From DASSUW01 sp963830725 (GTDB lineage: Bacteria > Actinomycetota > Thermoleophilia > Solirubrobacterales > Solirubrobacteraceae), in contig CAWHNO010000016.1 of assembly GCA_963830725.1 (NCBI GenBank), forward strand, positions 806,001-870,000: a stretch of 64,000 nt of DNA, read 5' to 3'. The position numbers and the translations under genes are program-made. Each line of letters opens with the position of its first letter. Position 1 is the first letter of the stretch. Below, piece after piece: positions 45,526 to 54,137 of this stretch. A model generated the notes under the pieces. That model saw only the letters and a list, made by a program, of their open reading frames with translations. It was not told the DNA's origin and did no database searches.

Positions 45526-48078
45526 CTACTCAGTCGTCACAGCGCGGAGCACGTCGACCTTCGCCGCCCGCCGCGCGGGCGGGATCGCCGCCACGACGCC
45601 CGCGATCGCCGCCAGGATCGCGACGACGATCAGGGTGCCGAACGGGATCTCGAAGACGAAGCCCTCGTCGGCCAGCGGCCGCGACAGCAGCGCCGCGAAG
45701 GCGATGCCCAGGACCGTGCCCAGCACCGCCCCGATGGCGGCCGTGATGACCGACTCGGCGCGCACCATGCGCCGCACCTGGCGGCGCGACATGCCCACCG
45801 CGCGCAGCATCCCGAGCTCGCGCGTGCGCTCGTGCACGGACAGCGCCAGCGTGTTGACGATGCCGAGCAGGGCGACGATCACCGACAGCGAGAGCAGCGC
45901 GTAGACCAGCCCGACGAGGCCGTCGACCTGGCGGTTCTGCTCCTCCTTGAAGTCCTCGATCGTCAGCGGCTCGGCGGTCGGGAAGTCCTGCAGCGCGGCC
46001 TCCGCGGAGCGCTTGATCGCCTCGGGGTCGGCGCCCGGCGCCCCGGCGACCATCGCGAACGCGATGTCCTTGGCGTCCCAGGCGCTCTCGAGCGACTGGT
46101 TGCTGACGATCACCCCGCCGACCAGCCCGGCGGCCGAGTCGTAGATCCCCGTCACCTCGTAGCTGACCTCGTCGCCGCGCGGCGTGATGAAGCGCACCGT
46201 GTCGCCGACCGCCACGTCGTTCGACTCGGCGAAGTCGTTGCTGACCACCGCCCGGTCGCTGCCGAGGTCGCTGAGCAGGGCGTCCGAGCCCTCGTCCCAG
46301 TTGAGGGTCAGCACGTCGCGCACGGTGTCGGTGTCGACGCCGGTAACGCCCTCGGTTCCGCTCTCGCCCGCGAGCCGGCCGGTCTCGAACCGGATCGAGG
46401 AGACGGCCTCGATGCCGTCGACCGTGGCCAGCCGCTCGGGGATGCCCTCGGTGAGCGGCGAGAAGCCGTCCTCGTGCGTGACGATGCCGGCCGCGCGCAC
46501 CTGCTCGTCGATGCCCTGGTCGATCGTCGCGCGCAGGCCGGCGGCGAAGATCGCCACCAGCACGACGAGGGCGACGCCGATCATCAGCGCCGAGGCGGTG
46601 ACCGCCGTGCGCTGCGGCTGGCGGGTGGCGTTCTCGCGCGCCAGCCGGCCGGTCAGCTTCTGCATCCGCTCCAGCGGCCAGCCGATGGCGGCGCTCAGCG
46701 GGCGCACGAGCGTCGGCGCCAGGAGCGCGAGCCCGAAGATCATCAGCAGCGTGCCGAGGCCGAGCACGGTCGCCGTGGCGTTGGCCGTGCCGGGGTCGCC
46801 GAGCAGGCCGTAGAGCAGCAGGGCCACGCCGAGCGCCTCGACGAGCAGGGCGATGACGATGCGGCGCCGGCGCAGGCGGGCCGGCTTGTGCGGCTCCGCT
46901 TCGCGCATCGCCTCGACCGGCTCCACGCGGGTGGCGCGGCGCGCGGGGACGAAGCCGGAGACGACGGTGGCGACGACGCCGACCGCCAGCGCAATGAAGA
47001 CGGTGCGCGGCTGCAGCTCGGTGCTCGTGCTGCCGAGATCGATGCCGAACGACGACAGCAGCGCGCGCAGGCCGGGGGCCACGAGCAGGCCGACGGCGAT
47101 GCCGAGCACCGAGGCGACGATCCCGATGGCGAGCGTCTCGGCGATCACCGAGCGCAGGATCTGCGGGCGCGAGGCGCCGAGCGTGCGCAGCAGCGCGAAC
47201 TCCCTCGAGCGCTGCGCGACGGTCACCGAGAACGTGTTGAAGATCAGGAAGCCGCCGACGAGCACGGCCACGGCGGCGAACACGAGCAGCGCGGTGCGGA
47301 TGAAGCCGAGCGCGTCGGAGAGGTCCTGGGCGGACTTCTCGGCCTGTTCCTCGCCCGTGCGCACGGCGTAGCCGCTGCCGAGCTCGGCGGCGATCCTCGC
47401 CTTCAGCTCCTCGGGCGAGGTGCCCGGGGAGGCGGCGACCGAGATGTCGTGGTAGCCGTCCTCGCGCAGCACGCGCTGCGCCTCGGGCAGGGTCATGAGG
47501 ACCATGCGCGAGCCGGCCAGGTTGTCGGAGTCGCCGAGCCGGGCGACGCCGGACACCGTGTACTGCTTCTGCGGCTCGCGGGCGGCGACCGTCACCGTGT
47601 CGCCCTCGCCCCAGTCGTACTCGTCGGCGGTCGCCTTGTCGATCGCGACCTCGTCGTCGCCCCCGGGCGGCCCGCCCTCCGTGTAGGTGAACGGGTCGAA
47701 GCGCTCGGGGCCGGTCGAGAGCAGCAGCGTCGGCGGCCCGTTGGACGTGATCGGCTCGCCGTCGGGGTCGAGCAGCGAGGCGTCGGCCGAGACGAAGCCG
47801 GCGGCCTCCTCGACGCCGTCGACGCTCTGCACGCGCTCGAGCGTGGAGGCGTCCATGGGCGGCGGCGTCGCGAAGTCCTCCTCCACGGCCAGCCGCGACT
47901 GGACCGACACGTCTGTGCCCTTGCTAGCGCGCTCGAAGAGGTCCTTGAACGACGCGTCGATGGTGTCGGTGAAGACGAACGTCCCCGCCACGAACGCGAC
48001 GCCGATGACGACTGCGAAGCCGGTAAGCGCGGTCCGCAGCTTGCGGGCCATCAGGCCCTTCAGCGCGACCTTAAGCAA
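45526..48078 (-). CDS. FtsX-family ABC transporter permease (MacB-like)
   Basis: An 850-residue protein with two FtsX units. Each has a large extracytoplasmic domain and a bundle of helices: N-terminal anchor TALTGFAVVIGVAFVAGTFV; first FtsX core AVAVLVGGFLIFNTFSVTVA with TLGASRPQILRSVIAETLAI; middle helices; second core LSLSVIVALLGIVNTLALSV with RAVGMSRRQVRRMVRAESVI. This is the MacB/LolCE-type mechanotransmission permease used for lipoprotein, peptide or antibiotic export. It overlaps the ATPase gene by eight bases and would form a complex with it. Confidence 0.92.
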   Translation of the reverse strand: MLKVALKGLMARKLRTALTGFAVVIGVAFVAGTFVFTDTIDASFKDLFERASKGTDVSVQSRLAVEEDFATPPPMDASTLERVQSVDGVEEAAGFVSADASLLDPDGEPITSNGPPTLLLSTGPERFDPFTYTEGGPPGGDDEVAIDKATADEYDWGEGDTVTVAAREPQKQYTVSGVARLGDSDNLAGSRMVLMTLPEAQRVLREDGYHDISVAASPGTSPEELKARIAAELGSGYAVRTGEEQAEKSAQDLSDALGFIRTALLVFAAVAVLVGGFLIFNTFSVTVAQRSREFALLRTLGASRPQILRSVIAETLAIGIVASVLGIAVGLLVAPGLRALLSSFGIDLGSTSTELQPRTVFIALAVGVVATVVSGFVPARRATRVEPVEAMREAEPHKPARLRRRRIVIALLVEALGVALLLYGLLGDPGTANATATVLGLGTLLMIFGLALLAPTLVRPLSAAIGWPLERMQKLTGRLARENATRQPQRTAVTASALMIGVALVVLVAIFAAGLRATIDQGIDEQVRAAGIVTHEDGFSPLTEGIPERLATVDGIEAVSSIRFETGRLAGESGTEGVTGVDTDTVRDVLTLNWDEGSDALLSDLGSDRAVVSNDFAESNDVAVGDTVRFITPRGDEVSYEVTGIYDSAAGLVGGVIVSNQSLESAWDAKDIAFAMVAGAPGADPEAIKRSAEAALQDFPTAEPLTIEDFKEEQNRQVDGLVGLVYALLSLSVIVALLGIVNTLALSVHERTRELGMLRAVGMSRRQVRRMVRAESVITAAIGAVLGTVLGIAFAALLSRPLADEGFVFEIPFGTLIVVAILAAIAGVVAAIPPARRAAKVDVLRAVTTE

Positions 48079-48808
48079 CGGCCTTCATCAGGTCGAGCAC
48101 GCCCTCCGTGCTCTCCCCTCCGCCGTCGTGCACGATCCGGCCGTCGCTCAGCACCACGATGCGGTCGGCCACCGAGGCCGCGTGCGCGTCGTGCGTGACC
48201 ATGACGACGGTCTGGCCGAACTCGTCCACGGCCTGCCGCAGCAGGGCCAGCACCTCGTCGGACGAGTGCGAGTCCAGGTTGCCGGTCGGCTCGTCGGCGA
48301 AAACCACCGCCGGGCGGTGGATCAGCGCGCGCGCCACCGCGACGCGCTGCTGCTGGCCGCCCGACAGCTCGGACGGCCGGTGGTCGAGCCGGTCGCCGAG
48401 GCCGACGGCGGCGATCAGCTGGTCCAGCCACTCGCGATCGGGCTTGCGGCCGGCGAGCGTGAGCGGGAGCAGGATGTTCTCCTCGGCGGTGAGGACCGGT
48501 ACGAGGTTGAAGGCCTGGAAGACGAAGCCCAGGCGGTCGCGGCGCAGGCGGGTGAGCGCCTTGTCGTCAAGGTTGGCGAGCTCCAGGTCGTCGACCACCA
48601 CGGAGCCGGCGGTCGGGCGGTCGAGTCCCGCGAGCAGGTGCATCAGCGTGGACTTGCCGGAGCCGGACGGACCCATGATCGCGGCGAACTGGCCGCCGGG
48701 AAATGCGACCGTGACGTCGCGGAGGGCGTGGACGGCCGTCTCGCCTTCGCCGTAGACGCGGCTCAGCTCGGTCGTGCTGACGATCGGGCGCGACATCGTG
48801 TCGGTCAT
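48071..48808 (-). CDS. ABC transporter ATP-binding protein (MacB/LolD-like)
   Basis: A 245-residue ATPase. Walker A GPSGSGKSTLMHLLAGLDRP, the signature LSGGQQQRVAVARALIHRP, Walker B PAVVFADEPTGNLD and the H-loop VVMVTHDAHAA are intact. The TGNLDS/T pattern marks the MacB/LolD group that pairs with FtsX-type permeases. Upstream lies an 86-base gap with a GTACCTAGTAC palindrome before the response-regulator gene, so it may be the target of that system. Confidence 0.94.
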   Translation of the reverse strand: MTDTMSRPIVSTTELSRVYGEGETAVHALRDVTVAFPGGQFAAIMGPSGSGKSTLMHLLAGLDRPTAGSVVVDDLELANLDDKALTRLRRDRLGFVFQAFNLVPVLTAEENILLPLTLAGRKPDREWLDQLIAAVGLGDRLDHRPSELSGGQQQRVAVARALIHRPAVVFADEPTGNLDSHSSDEVLALLRQAVDEFGQTVVMVTHDAHAASVADRIVVLSDGRIVHDGGGESTEGVLDLMKAVA

Positions 48809-48879
48809 GGAGAAGAGGATGTTGGCCGGCGGCGGCCCGAGGCGTGGGGATGGCTCGTGAACCGAGGGTGCGGCTACCC

Positions 48880-48890
48880 GTACCTAGTAC
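48880..48890. promoter_or_regulatory. Palindrome upstream of the ABC exporter genes
   Basis: GTAC-CTA-GTAC sits between the response-regulator stop (48895) and the ATPase start (48808). A related GTACCTAC word occurs at 51733-51740, upstream of the first gene of the sensor operon. The shared GTACCTA core in front of both units may be the binding site of the NarL-type regulator, though the second copy lacks the right half. Confidence 0.35.
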
Positions 48891-48894
48891 CGGA

Positions 48895-49557
48895 CTAGTC
48901 GCCGGCCCGCAGGTATGCGAGCACGGCGAGCACGCGGCGGTGGTCCTCGACCGTCGGCGTCAGGTCGAGCTTGGAGAAGATCGACGTGACGTGCTTCTCG
49001 ACCGCGCGCTCGGTCACGACCAGCGCCTCGGCGATCGCCGCGTTCGAGCGGCCCTCGGCCATCAGCCCCAGGACCTCGCGCTCGCGCGCGGTGAGCGCAT
49101 CCAGCGGGTCCTCGCGGCGGCGGCGGCCGAGCAGCAGCGCGACCACCTCGGGGTCGAGCGCCGAGCCGCCGCCCGCCACGCGGCGCACCGCGTCGGTGAA
49201 CGTGTCGACGTCCGCCACGCGGTCCTTCAGCAGGTAGCCGGTGCGCTCGGTCGACTCCGACAGCAGCTCGAGCGCGTAGGCCTCCTCGACGTACTGCGAC
49301 AGCACGAGCACCGCGGTGTCGGGATGCTCGGCGCGGATCCGGTGCGCGGCGCGCAGCCCCTCGTCGGTGTGCGTCGGCGGCATCCGAACGTCGACCACCG
49401 CGACGTCGGGATGATGCGCGCCGACCTTGCGCAGCAGGTCCTCGGCGTCGCCCGCCTGGCCGGCGACCTCGAAGCCGGACTCCTCGAGCAGGCGCGAGAG
49501 ACCCTCGCGCAGCAGCACGGAATCATCGGCTATGACGACGCGAAGGTTGTCGCTCAT
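48895..49557 (-). CDS. NarL/FixJ-type response regulator
   Basis: A 220-residue protein. The receiver domain (about 1-125) has VVIADDSVLLREGL, the phospho-acceptor aspartate in VAVVDVRMPP and the lysine in GYLLKDRV. The C-terminal LuxR-type helix-turn-helix reads LTAREREVLGLMAEGRSNAA, then VTERAVEKHVTSIFSKL. The start overlaps the kinase stop, so the pair is co-translated. It is the only DNA-binding output of the three-gene system. Confidence 0.94.
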   Translation of the reverse strand: MSDNLRVVIADDSVLLREGLSRLLEESGFEVAGQAGDAEDLLRKVGAHHPDVAVVDVRMPPTHTDEGLRAAHRIRAEHPDTAVLVLSQYVEEAYALELLSESTERTGYLLKDRVADVDTFTDAVRRVAGGGSALDPEVVALLLGRRRREDPLDALTAREREVLGLMAEGRSNAAIAEALVVTERAVEKHVTSIFSKLDLTPTVEDHRRVLAVLAYLRAGD

Positions 49558-51308
49558 ACTGGGATCTCAGCGCGGAGCCTAGTGCCCGCACCGGCGGGAG
49601 ACTCCAGCAGCATACGGCCGTCCAACGCCGAGACCCTGTCTGCCAGCCCGCGAAGGCCCGACCCGCGATCCGGATCGGCCCCGCCGATGCCGTCGTCGGC
49701 GACCTCGACGACGGCGTGGCCGTTCTGCCGCGCCACCCGCACGATGGCCTGGCTCGCGTGCGCGTACTTGGCCACGTTGGTGAGCGCTTCGGCGACCACG
49801 AAGTAGGCGGCCGCCTCGATCGGCTCGGGCAGCCGGTCGCCCGGCAGCTCGGCCAGGTCGACCGCGATCGGAGCGCGGCCCGCGAGTGCCTCGAGCGCGG
49901 GGCCGAGCCCGCGATCGGAGAGGACGGCCGGATGGATGCCGCGCGCGAGCTCGCGCAGCTCGCCGAGCGCGAGCGTGAGCTCCTCCTGGGCGGCGCCGAG
50001 CAGCTCCTCGGCCCGCTCCGGGTCCTTGCACACCTTCGCCTGCGCGAGCCGGAGCGTCAGCGACAGGGCGACGAGGCGCTGCTGCGCGCCGTCGTGGAGG
50101 TTGCGCTCGAGCCGCCGGCGCTCGTGCGTGCCGGCCTCGACGATCCGCGCTCGCGAGGTGCGCAGCTCCTCGACGCGGGCGCGCAGCTGAGCCTGCAGGC
50201 GCTCGTTCTCCATCGCCAGGCCGGCGGCGGCAGCGACCGAGCCCAGCAGCTCGGGATCCTCGAGCAGCGTGATGTCGTGCACGATCGCGCCCACGCGACG
50301 GCCCTCGAGCTCGACCAGGGTCGACGCGCGCGCGGGGTCGTCGGCCGGCGGCAGCTCGACGGTGTGGCCGCCGGAGTCGACCCAGCGGCCCTTGTCCCCG
50401 AGCCAGAACACGAGCTGGAGCGAGCGGTCGCCGAGCGCCTGCGAGAGCTGCGAGCGCAGCGCGCCCGTGCCGGGCGCCTCGCCGAGCCGCAGCAGCAGCT
50501 CCGACACGGCGCCCGCACGCGCGACGCGGCTGCGCACGAGGCCGATCAGGAACACCCACGGGACGGAGGCGAAGACGATCAGGCTCAGCCAGCCGAGCAC
50601 GTCGGTAAGGCGCGAGATGCCGGCCGCGTCGGTGCCGAGGGCGGTGGCCAGCAGGGCCAGCATCGCCACGCCCGACCACAGGACGGGCGCCATCGCGCGC
50701 CGCTGCGGGGCGGTCGCGGCCCGCCAGCGGCGGATCAGGATGACGAGCACAGTCGCGACGATCACGACGCCGATCGCCGAGGCCAGGCTGTTGAAGAGGT
50801 CGCGCAGCGTGTCGTTGCGCTCGATCAGGAGCACCGACTCCGGGCAGTCGGGGCAGCTCTCGAGCATGCGCTCGTTGTAACCCCACAGCAGCTGCGGCAG
50901 CGGGCCGATGAGGCACAGCGCGTAGCCGGCGGCCAGCAGCCACGCGTGCCACCGCTGCTGGAGCCGCCCGTCGGGATACGACAGCAGCATGTGGGCGAAG
51001 ACGACGAAGAAGAGATTGGCCAGCAGGACGCCGATCGTGAACACGCCCGCGTCGTCGGACGCGGTCAGCGCGACGAGCAGGTAGGCGAAGCCGACGGCCG
51101 TGAACAGCGCCCCGAAGCGGCTCGCGGGCCGGCGCCACCAGGCGTACAGGCCGGTGCCCACGAACGACCACGACGTGACCACGCCGACCACGATCCCGAG
51201 GCCCTTGTTGGGCGTGTGATCGGAGGCGACGACGAGCGCCGCGGCCGCCCCGCCGGCGACCACCGCGGCGAGCGCGATCGCGACGAGGGCGCGGTTGAGG
51301 CTCGTCAC
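49554..51308 (-). CDS. Sensor histidine kinase (HisKA_3 type)
   Basis: A 584-residue protein from GTG 51308. The N-terminal half has eight or more hydrophobic helices (about 5-265), an unusual multi-helix membrane sensor with a short outer loop carrying a Cys-x-x-Cys (LESCPDCPESV). A GAF-like region (about 275-370) precedes the dimerisation box ERRRLERNLHDGAQQRLVAL with the phospho-histidine. The ATPase domain shows VVAEALTNVAKYAHAS and DDGIGG with GLRGLADRVSAL. It belongs to the NarX/DesK group and should phosphorylate the NarL-type protein downstream. Confidence 0.92.
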   Translation of the reverse strand: MTSLNRALVAIALAAVVAGGAAAALVVASDHTPNKGLGIVVGVVTSWSFVGTGLYAWWRRPASRFGALFTAVGFAYLLVALTASDDAGVFTIGVLLANLFFVVFAHMLLSYPDGRLQQRWHAWLLAAGYALCLIGPLPQLLWGYNERMLESCPDCPESVLLIERNDTLRDLFNSLASAIGVVIVATVLVILIRRWRAATAPQRRAMAPVLWSGVAMLALLATALGTDAAGISRLTDVLGWLSLIVFASVPWVFLIGLVRSRVARAGAVSELLLRLGEAPGTGALRSQLSQALGDRSLQLVFWLGDKGRWVDSGGHTVELPPADDPARASTLVELEGRRVGAIVHDITLLEDPELLGSVAAAAGLAMENERLQAQLRARVEELRTSRARIVEAGTHERRRLERNLHDGAQQRLVALSLTLRLAQAKVCKDPERAEELLGAAQEELTLALGELRELARGIHPAVLSDRGLGPALEALAGRAPIAVDLAELPGDRLPEPIEAAAYFVVAEALTNVAKYAHASQAIVRVARQNGHAVVEVADDGIGGADPDRGSGLRGLADRVSALDGRMLLESPAGAGTRLRAEIPV

Positions 51309-51655
51309 AAGAGCTCCTGCAGGCGGTCGCCCGAGAGCTCGGCCTTGGGCACGAAGCCGCGGGCGCCGGAGCGCATGACGAGCGGGCCGAAGTCGGACGA
51401 GTCGCGGCTCGAGACGAGGATCACCACCGGGCTGTCGTCGTTGCCGGTGAGGCGTGCGGCGACGTCGAAGCCGTCGATATCGGGCAGCTGGACGTCGAGC
51501 AGGACCACCTCGGGCTGGAGCCGTCCGGCCTCGGTGAGCGCCGACGCGCCGTCGGCGGCTTCACCGACCACGTCGAAGCCCTCCGCCTCGAGGAGGACTC
51601 GCGCAGTCGCGCGGAACGACGGATGGTCGTCCACGATTAGGACCCTGTGACCCAC
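51305..51655 (-). CDS. Stand-alone response-regulator receiver domain
   Basis: A 116-residue protein from GTG 51655. It is a receiver domain only: VLIVDDHPSFRATARVLLEA, the phospho-acceptor in VVLLDVQLPDIDGF, and the lysine in GFVPKAELSG. There is no output domain. It is first in the operon with the kinase and the NarL-type regulator, so it may act as a phosphate sink or as an intermediate that tunes the kinase. The gap to rpe (51656-51736) should hold the operon promoter and contains a CCGCCGGGGGGGTG-rich tract but no clear -10/-35 pair. Confidence 0.88.
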   Translation of the reverse strand: MGHRVLIVDDHPSFRATARVLLEAEGFDVVGEAADGASALTEAGRLQPEVVLLDVQLPDIDGFDVAARLTGNDDSPVVILVSSRDSSDFGPLVMRSGARGFVPKAELSGDRLQELL

Positions 51656-51736
51656 GGTTCACAAGTCTGGCCGCGCTGATCAGGTGCTTCCATACGGCTG
51701 GCCGTACCCGCCGGGGGGGTGTGCTACTGCGTGTAC

Positions 51737-52409
51737 CTACCCCGTTCCGGGGAGCGTGGCGGCGGCGATCTCGCGGTACGCGGCCGGCGGGTCGGCGCGC
51801 GCCGAAGACAGCCGAGCCCGCCACGAAAACGTTCGCACCGGCGGCGGCACACGGGCCGGCCGTGTCCGCGTCTATGCCGCCGTCGACCTCGATCGCGACG
51901 CCGGGGCCGAGCAGCGCACGCAGCCGCTCGAGCTTGCCGAGCGACGCGGGGATGAACTCCTGGCCGCCCCAGCCGGGGTTGACTGTCATGCACAGCAGCA
52001 GGTCGAGGTCGGCGAGCACCTCGGACGCGGCCGCCACCGGCGTGCCCGGGCACAGCGCCAGCCCGGCCGTGCAGCCCGCTTCGCGGACGGCCTGGAGCGC
52101 ATAGTGGACGTGCGGCGTCGCCTCGGCGTGGATGCTGATGTGGTCGGCTCCGGCGCCGGCGAAGTCGGCGATGTGGCGCTCGGGGCGGTCGACCATCAGG
52201 TGGACGTCGACCAGCGCGCCGGCGTCGTGGATCTGCTCGGCGAGCGCCTCGACGACGAGCGCGCCCATGCTGAACGGCGGCACGAAGTGGCCGTCCATCA
52301 CGTCTACGTGGATCGTCGCCGCGCCGGCGTCGAGCACGGCGGCGACCTGCTCGCCGAGGCGGGCGAAGTCGGCGGCCAGGATCGAAGGCGCGACGCCGCT
52401 CGGCGTCAT
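51737..52409 (-). CDS. rpe: Ribulose-phosphate 3-epimerase, frameshift near 3' end
   Basis: About 224 residues from ATG 52409 (MTPSGVAPSILAADFARLGE). It interconverts ribulose 5-phosphate and xylulose 5-phosphate. Metal and catalytic sites: IHVDVMDGHFVPPFSMG, DVHLMVDRP, CMTVNPGWGGQEFIP and EVDGGIDADT. After GSAVFGA the natural ending ADPPAAYREIAAATLPGTG, with TAG at 51737, is in a frame one base off, so an extra base lies near 51795-51803 in a GCGCGC tract. The unshifted frame gives an Arg-rich tail. The start overlaps the zinc-ribbon gene by four bases. Confidence 0.93.
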
Positions 52410-52633
52410 ATGGGCTGGAGCATCGAGCTCCGGCAGTGGTTGCACGTGTACAGCGCCGTGTCCGACATTCGCACGATCGTCGAGTGCTCGCCGCAGTTCG
52501 GGCACACCGAGAGCAGCTCGAAGCGGTGCAGGCAGTTCACGCAGCGGTAGCGGCCGGGCAGGTTCGTCGGCCGCAGCCACGGCTCGTGGCACGCCGGGCA
52601 GACGTCGCCGAGGTCGACGCGGTCGTCGTTCAC
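52406..52633 (-). CDS. Small double zinc-ribbon protein
   Basis: A 75-residue cytoplasmic protein with four Cys-x-x-Cys pairs (CPAC, CVNC, CPNC, CNHC), enough for two zinc ribbons. It is wedged between rsmB and rpe with four-base overlaps on both sides (52630-52633 and 52406-52409). The tight coupling to a 16S rRNA methyltransferase suggests an RNA- or ribosome-linked role, but this is inference. I do not recognise a named family. Confidence 0.75.
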   Translation of the reverse strand: MNDDRVDLGDVCPACHEPWLRPTNLPGRYRCVNCLHRFELLSVCPNCGEHSTIVRMSDTALYTCNHCRSSMLQPI

Positions 52634-54000
52634 GAGCGTCGCAGCCGTGCGACGAAGAAGCCGTCCGTGCCGTCACGGTGCGGGAGCGTCTGTAGGAAGC
52701 CGGGCACGCTTGGATGGTCCCAGACCGGCAGGCCGGACGGCAGGTCGTCGAGCGCGAAGTCCGTCCTGCGATCCAGGAAGGCGGCGATCAGCCGCTCGTT
52801 CTCGGCCGGCGAGATCGTGCAGGTCGAGTACACGAGCGTCCCCCCGGGGCGCAGCGCGGCGGCCCCGGCGTCGAGGATCGCGGCCTGGAGGCCGGCGAGC
52901 TCGGCAACGGTGCCGGGCTCCTTGCGCCAGCGGACGTCGGGCCGTGCGGCGACCGTGCCGAGGTCCGAGCACGGCGGGTCGACGAGCACGCTGTCGTAGG
53001 CGCCGGGCTCCTGGGGCACGGCGGCGTCGGCGGTGCGGACCTCGACAGCGGTCGCGCCCATGCGCTCGGCGGTGCGGCGGAGCGCCTCGGCCCGTCGCCG
53101 GCTGCGCTCGACCGCGACGATCCGGCCGCGGTTCTCGATCAGCGCGGCCAGGTGGGTGGTCTTGCCGCCGGGCGCCGCGCACAGGTCGAGCACGCTGTCG
53201 CCGGGCTGCGGGGCGAGCGCGCGGGCGACCGCCATCGCGGCGCGCGACTGCGGCATGAACATCCCCGCCTCCCACAGCGGCGACGCGAAAGCGTCGAACG
53301 GCGCCTCGAGCACGAGCCCCTCCGGCAGCCGGTCGGCCGCGCGCGCGGGCACGGGCAGGCGCTCGCGCAGGTCCGCGGGCTCGATCCTGAGCGTGTTCGC
53401 GCGCACGGCCGCTTCGGCGGGCTCGTTGCCGGCGGCCATCAGAGCGCGCGCGGCGTCCGCGCCCAGGGCCTCGAACCACAGCTCGGCGATCCAGGGCGGG
53501 TACGAGTGCTTGAGCGCGGCCTGCGCCGGGGTGGCGTCAGGGAGGGCGGCGACGATCGGCGGCGCCTCGGCGGCGGCCCGGCGGAGCACGGCGTTGACGA
53601 GCGCGGCGCCGCGCGGCGAGTCCCGCTTGGCGAGCTCGACGGACTCCCCGACCGCCGCGTGCGCGGGCACGCGGTCGAGGAAGGCGAGCTGGAGCACGCC
53701 GAGTCGCAGGGCCGCTCGCACGGCCGGGTCGAGGCGGGCCACCGGCCGGCCCGCGAGCGCGGCGATCACGTGGTCGAGCGTGGCGCGGCGCTGGACGGCG
53801 CCGTACGCGAGCCGCATCGCGAGGGCGCGGTCGCGCGGCTCGAGCTCGCGGCGCCGCGCCTCGCCGTGCAGCGCCTGGTCGGCGTAGGCGCCGTGCTCGA
53901 ACACGCGCCGCACAACGGCGTACGCGCAGGCGCGGGCGGGCGAAACCGTGCTGCCGTGACGGGCCGTACTACCTGTTTTCTGCTTTTCGTGATCGCGCAA
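52630..54000 (-). CDS. rsmB: 16S rRNA (cytosine967-C5)-methyltransferase
   Basis: About 456 residues. The N-terminal NusB-like RNA-binding domain (RVFEHGAYADQAL, GAVQRRATLDHVIA) is followed by the methyltransferase: VLDLCAAPGGKTTHLAALIE, the cysteine-bearing VLVDPPCSDLGTVAARPDVR, and the catalytic-cysteine motif YSTCTISPAENERLI. It methylates C967 of 16S rRNA. The only in-frame start before the conserved part is a TTG at 54000, without a clear ribosome binding site, so the exact N-terminus is unsure. Confidence 0.93.
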   Translation of the reverse strand: MRDHEKQKTGSTARHGSTVSPARACAYAVVRRVFEHGAYADQALHGEARRRELEPRDRALAMRLAYGAVQRRATLDHVIAALAGRPVARLDPAVRAALRLGVLQLAFLDRVPAHAAVGESVELAKRDSPRGAALVNAVLRRAAAEAPPIVAALPDATPAQAALKHSYPPWIAELWFEALGADAARALMAAGNEPAEAAVRANTLRIEPADLRERLPVPARAADRLPEGLVLEAPFDAFASPLWEAGMFMPQSRAAMAVARALAPQPGDSVLDLCAAPGGKTTHLAALIENRGRIVAVERSRRRAEALRRTAERMGATAVEVRTADAAVPQEPGAYDSVLVDPPCSDLGTVAARPDVRWRKEPGTVAELAGLQAAILDAGAAALRPGGTLVYSTCTISPAENERLIAAFLDRRTDFALDDLPSGLPVWDHPSVPGFLQTLPHRDGTDGFFVARLRRS

Positions 54001-54039
54001 TTTCGGGGATTTCCAGGCTGTTTGCCGCGTGTCGAACTT

Positions 54040-54137
54040 TCGTCCATTTCGGCGCAGAAACGCTCAATCACCATGGCGCCGGGGCTAAAGCACCCCGTAG
54101 AACTTGCCGATGGCTGCCTCGGAAGGGGAAATCTGAA
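54040..54137 (+). promoter_or_regulatory. Candidate structured 5' leader
   Basis: Upstream of the surface-protein ATG (54138), CGGGG-CTAAAGCA-CCCCG (54079-54096) forms a hairpin. It is followed by TAGAACTTGCCGATGGC and CCGA/TCGG. The GGGGCTAAAGC core and the GCCGATGG word recall the 3' half of cyclic di-GMP class I riboswitches, but the expected 5' half (GCAAACC and GACGCAAAGC) was not found. It may be an unrelated or degenerate leader. GGAAGGGG (54120-54127) is the ribosome binding site. Confidence 0.3.
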
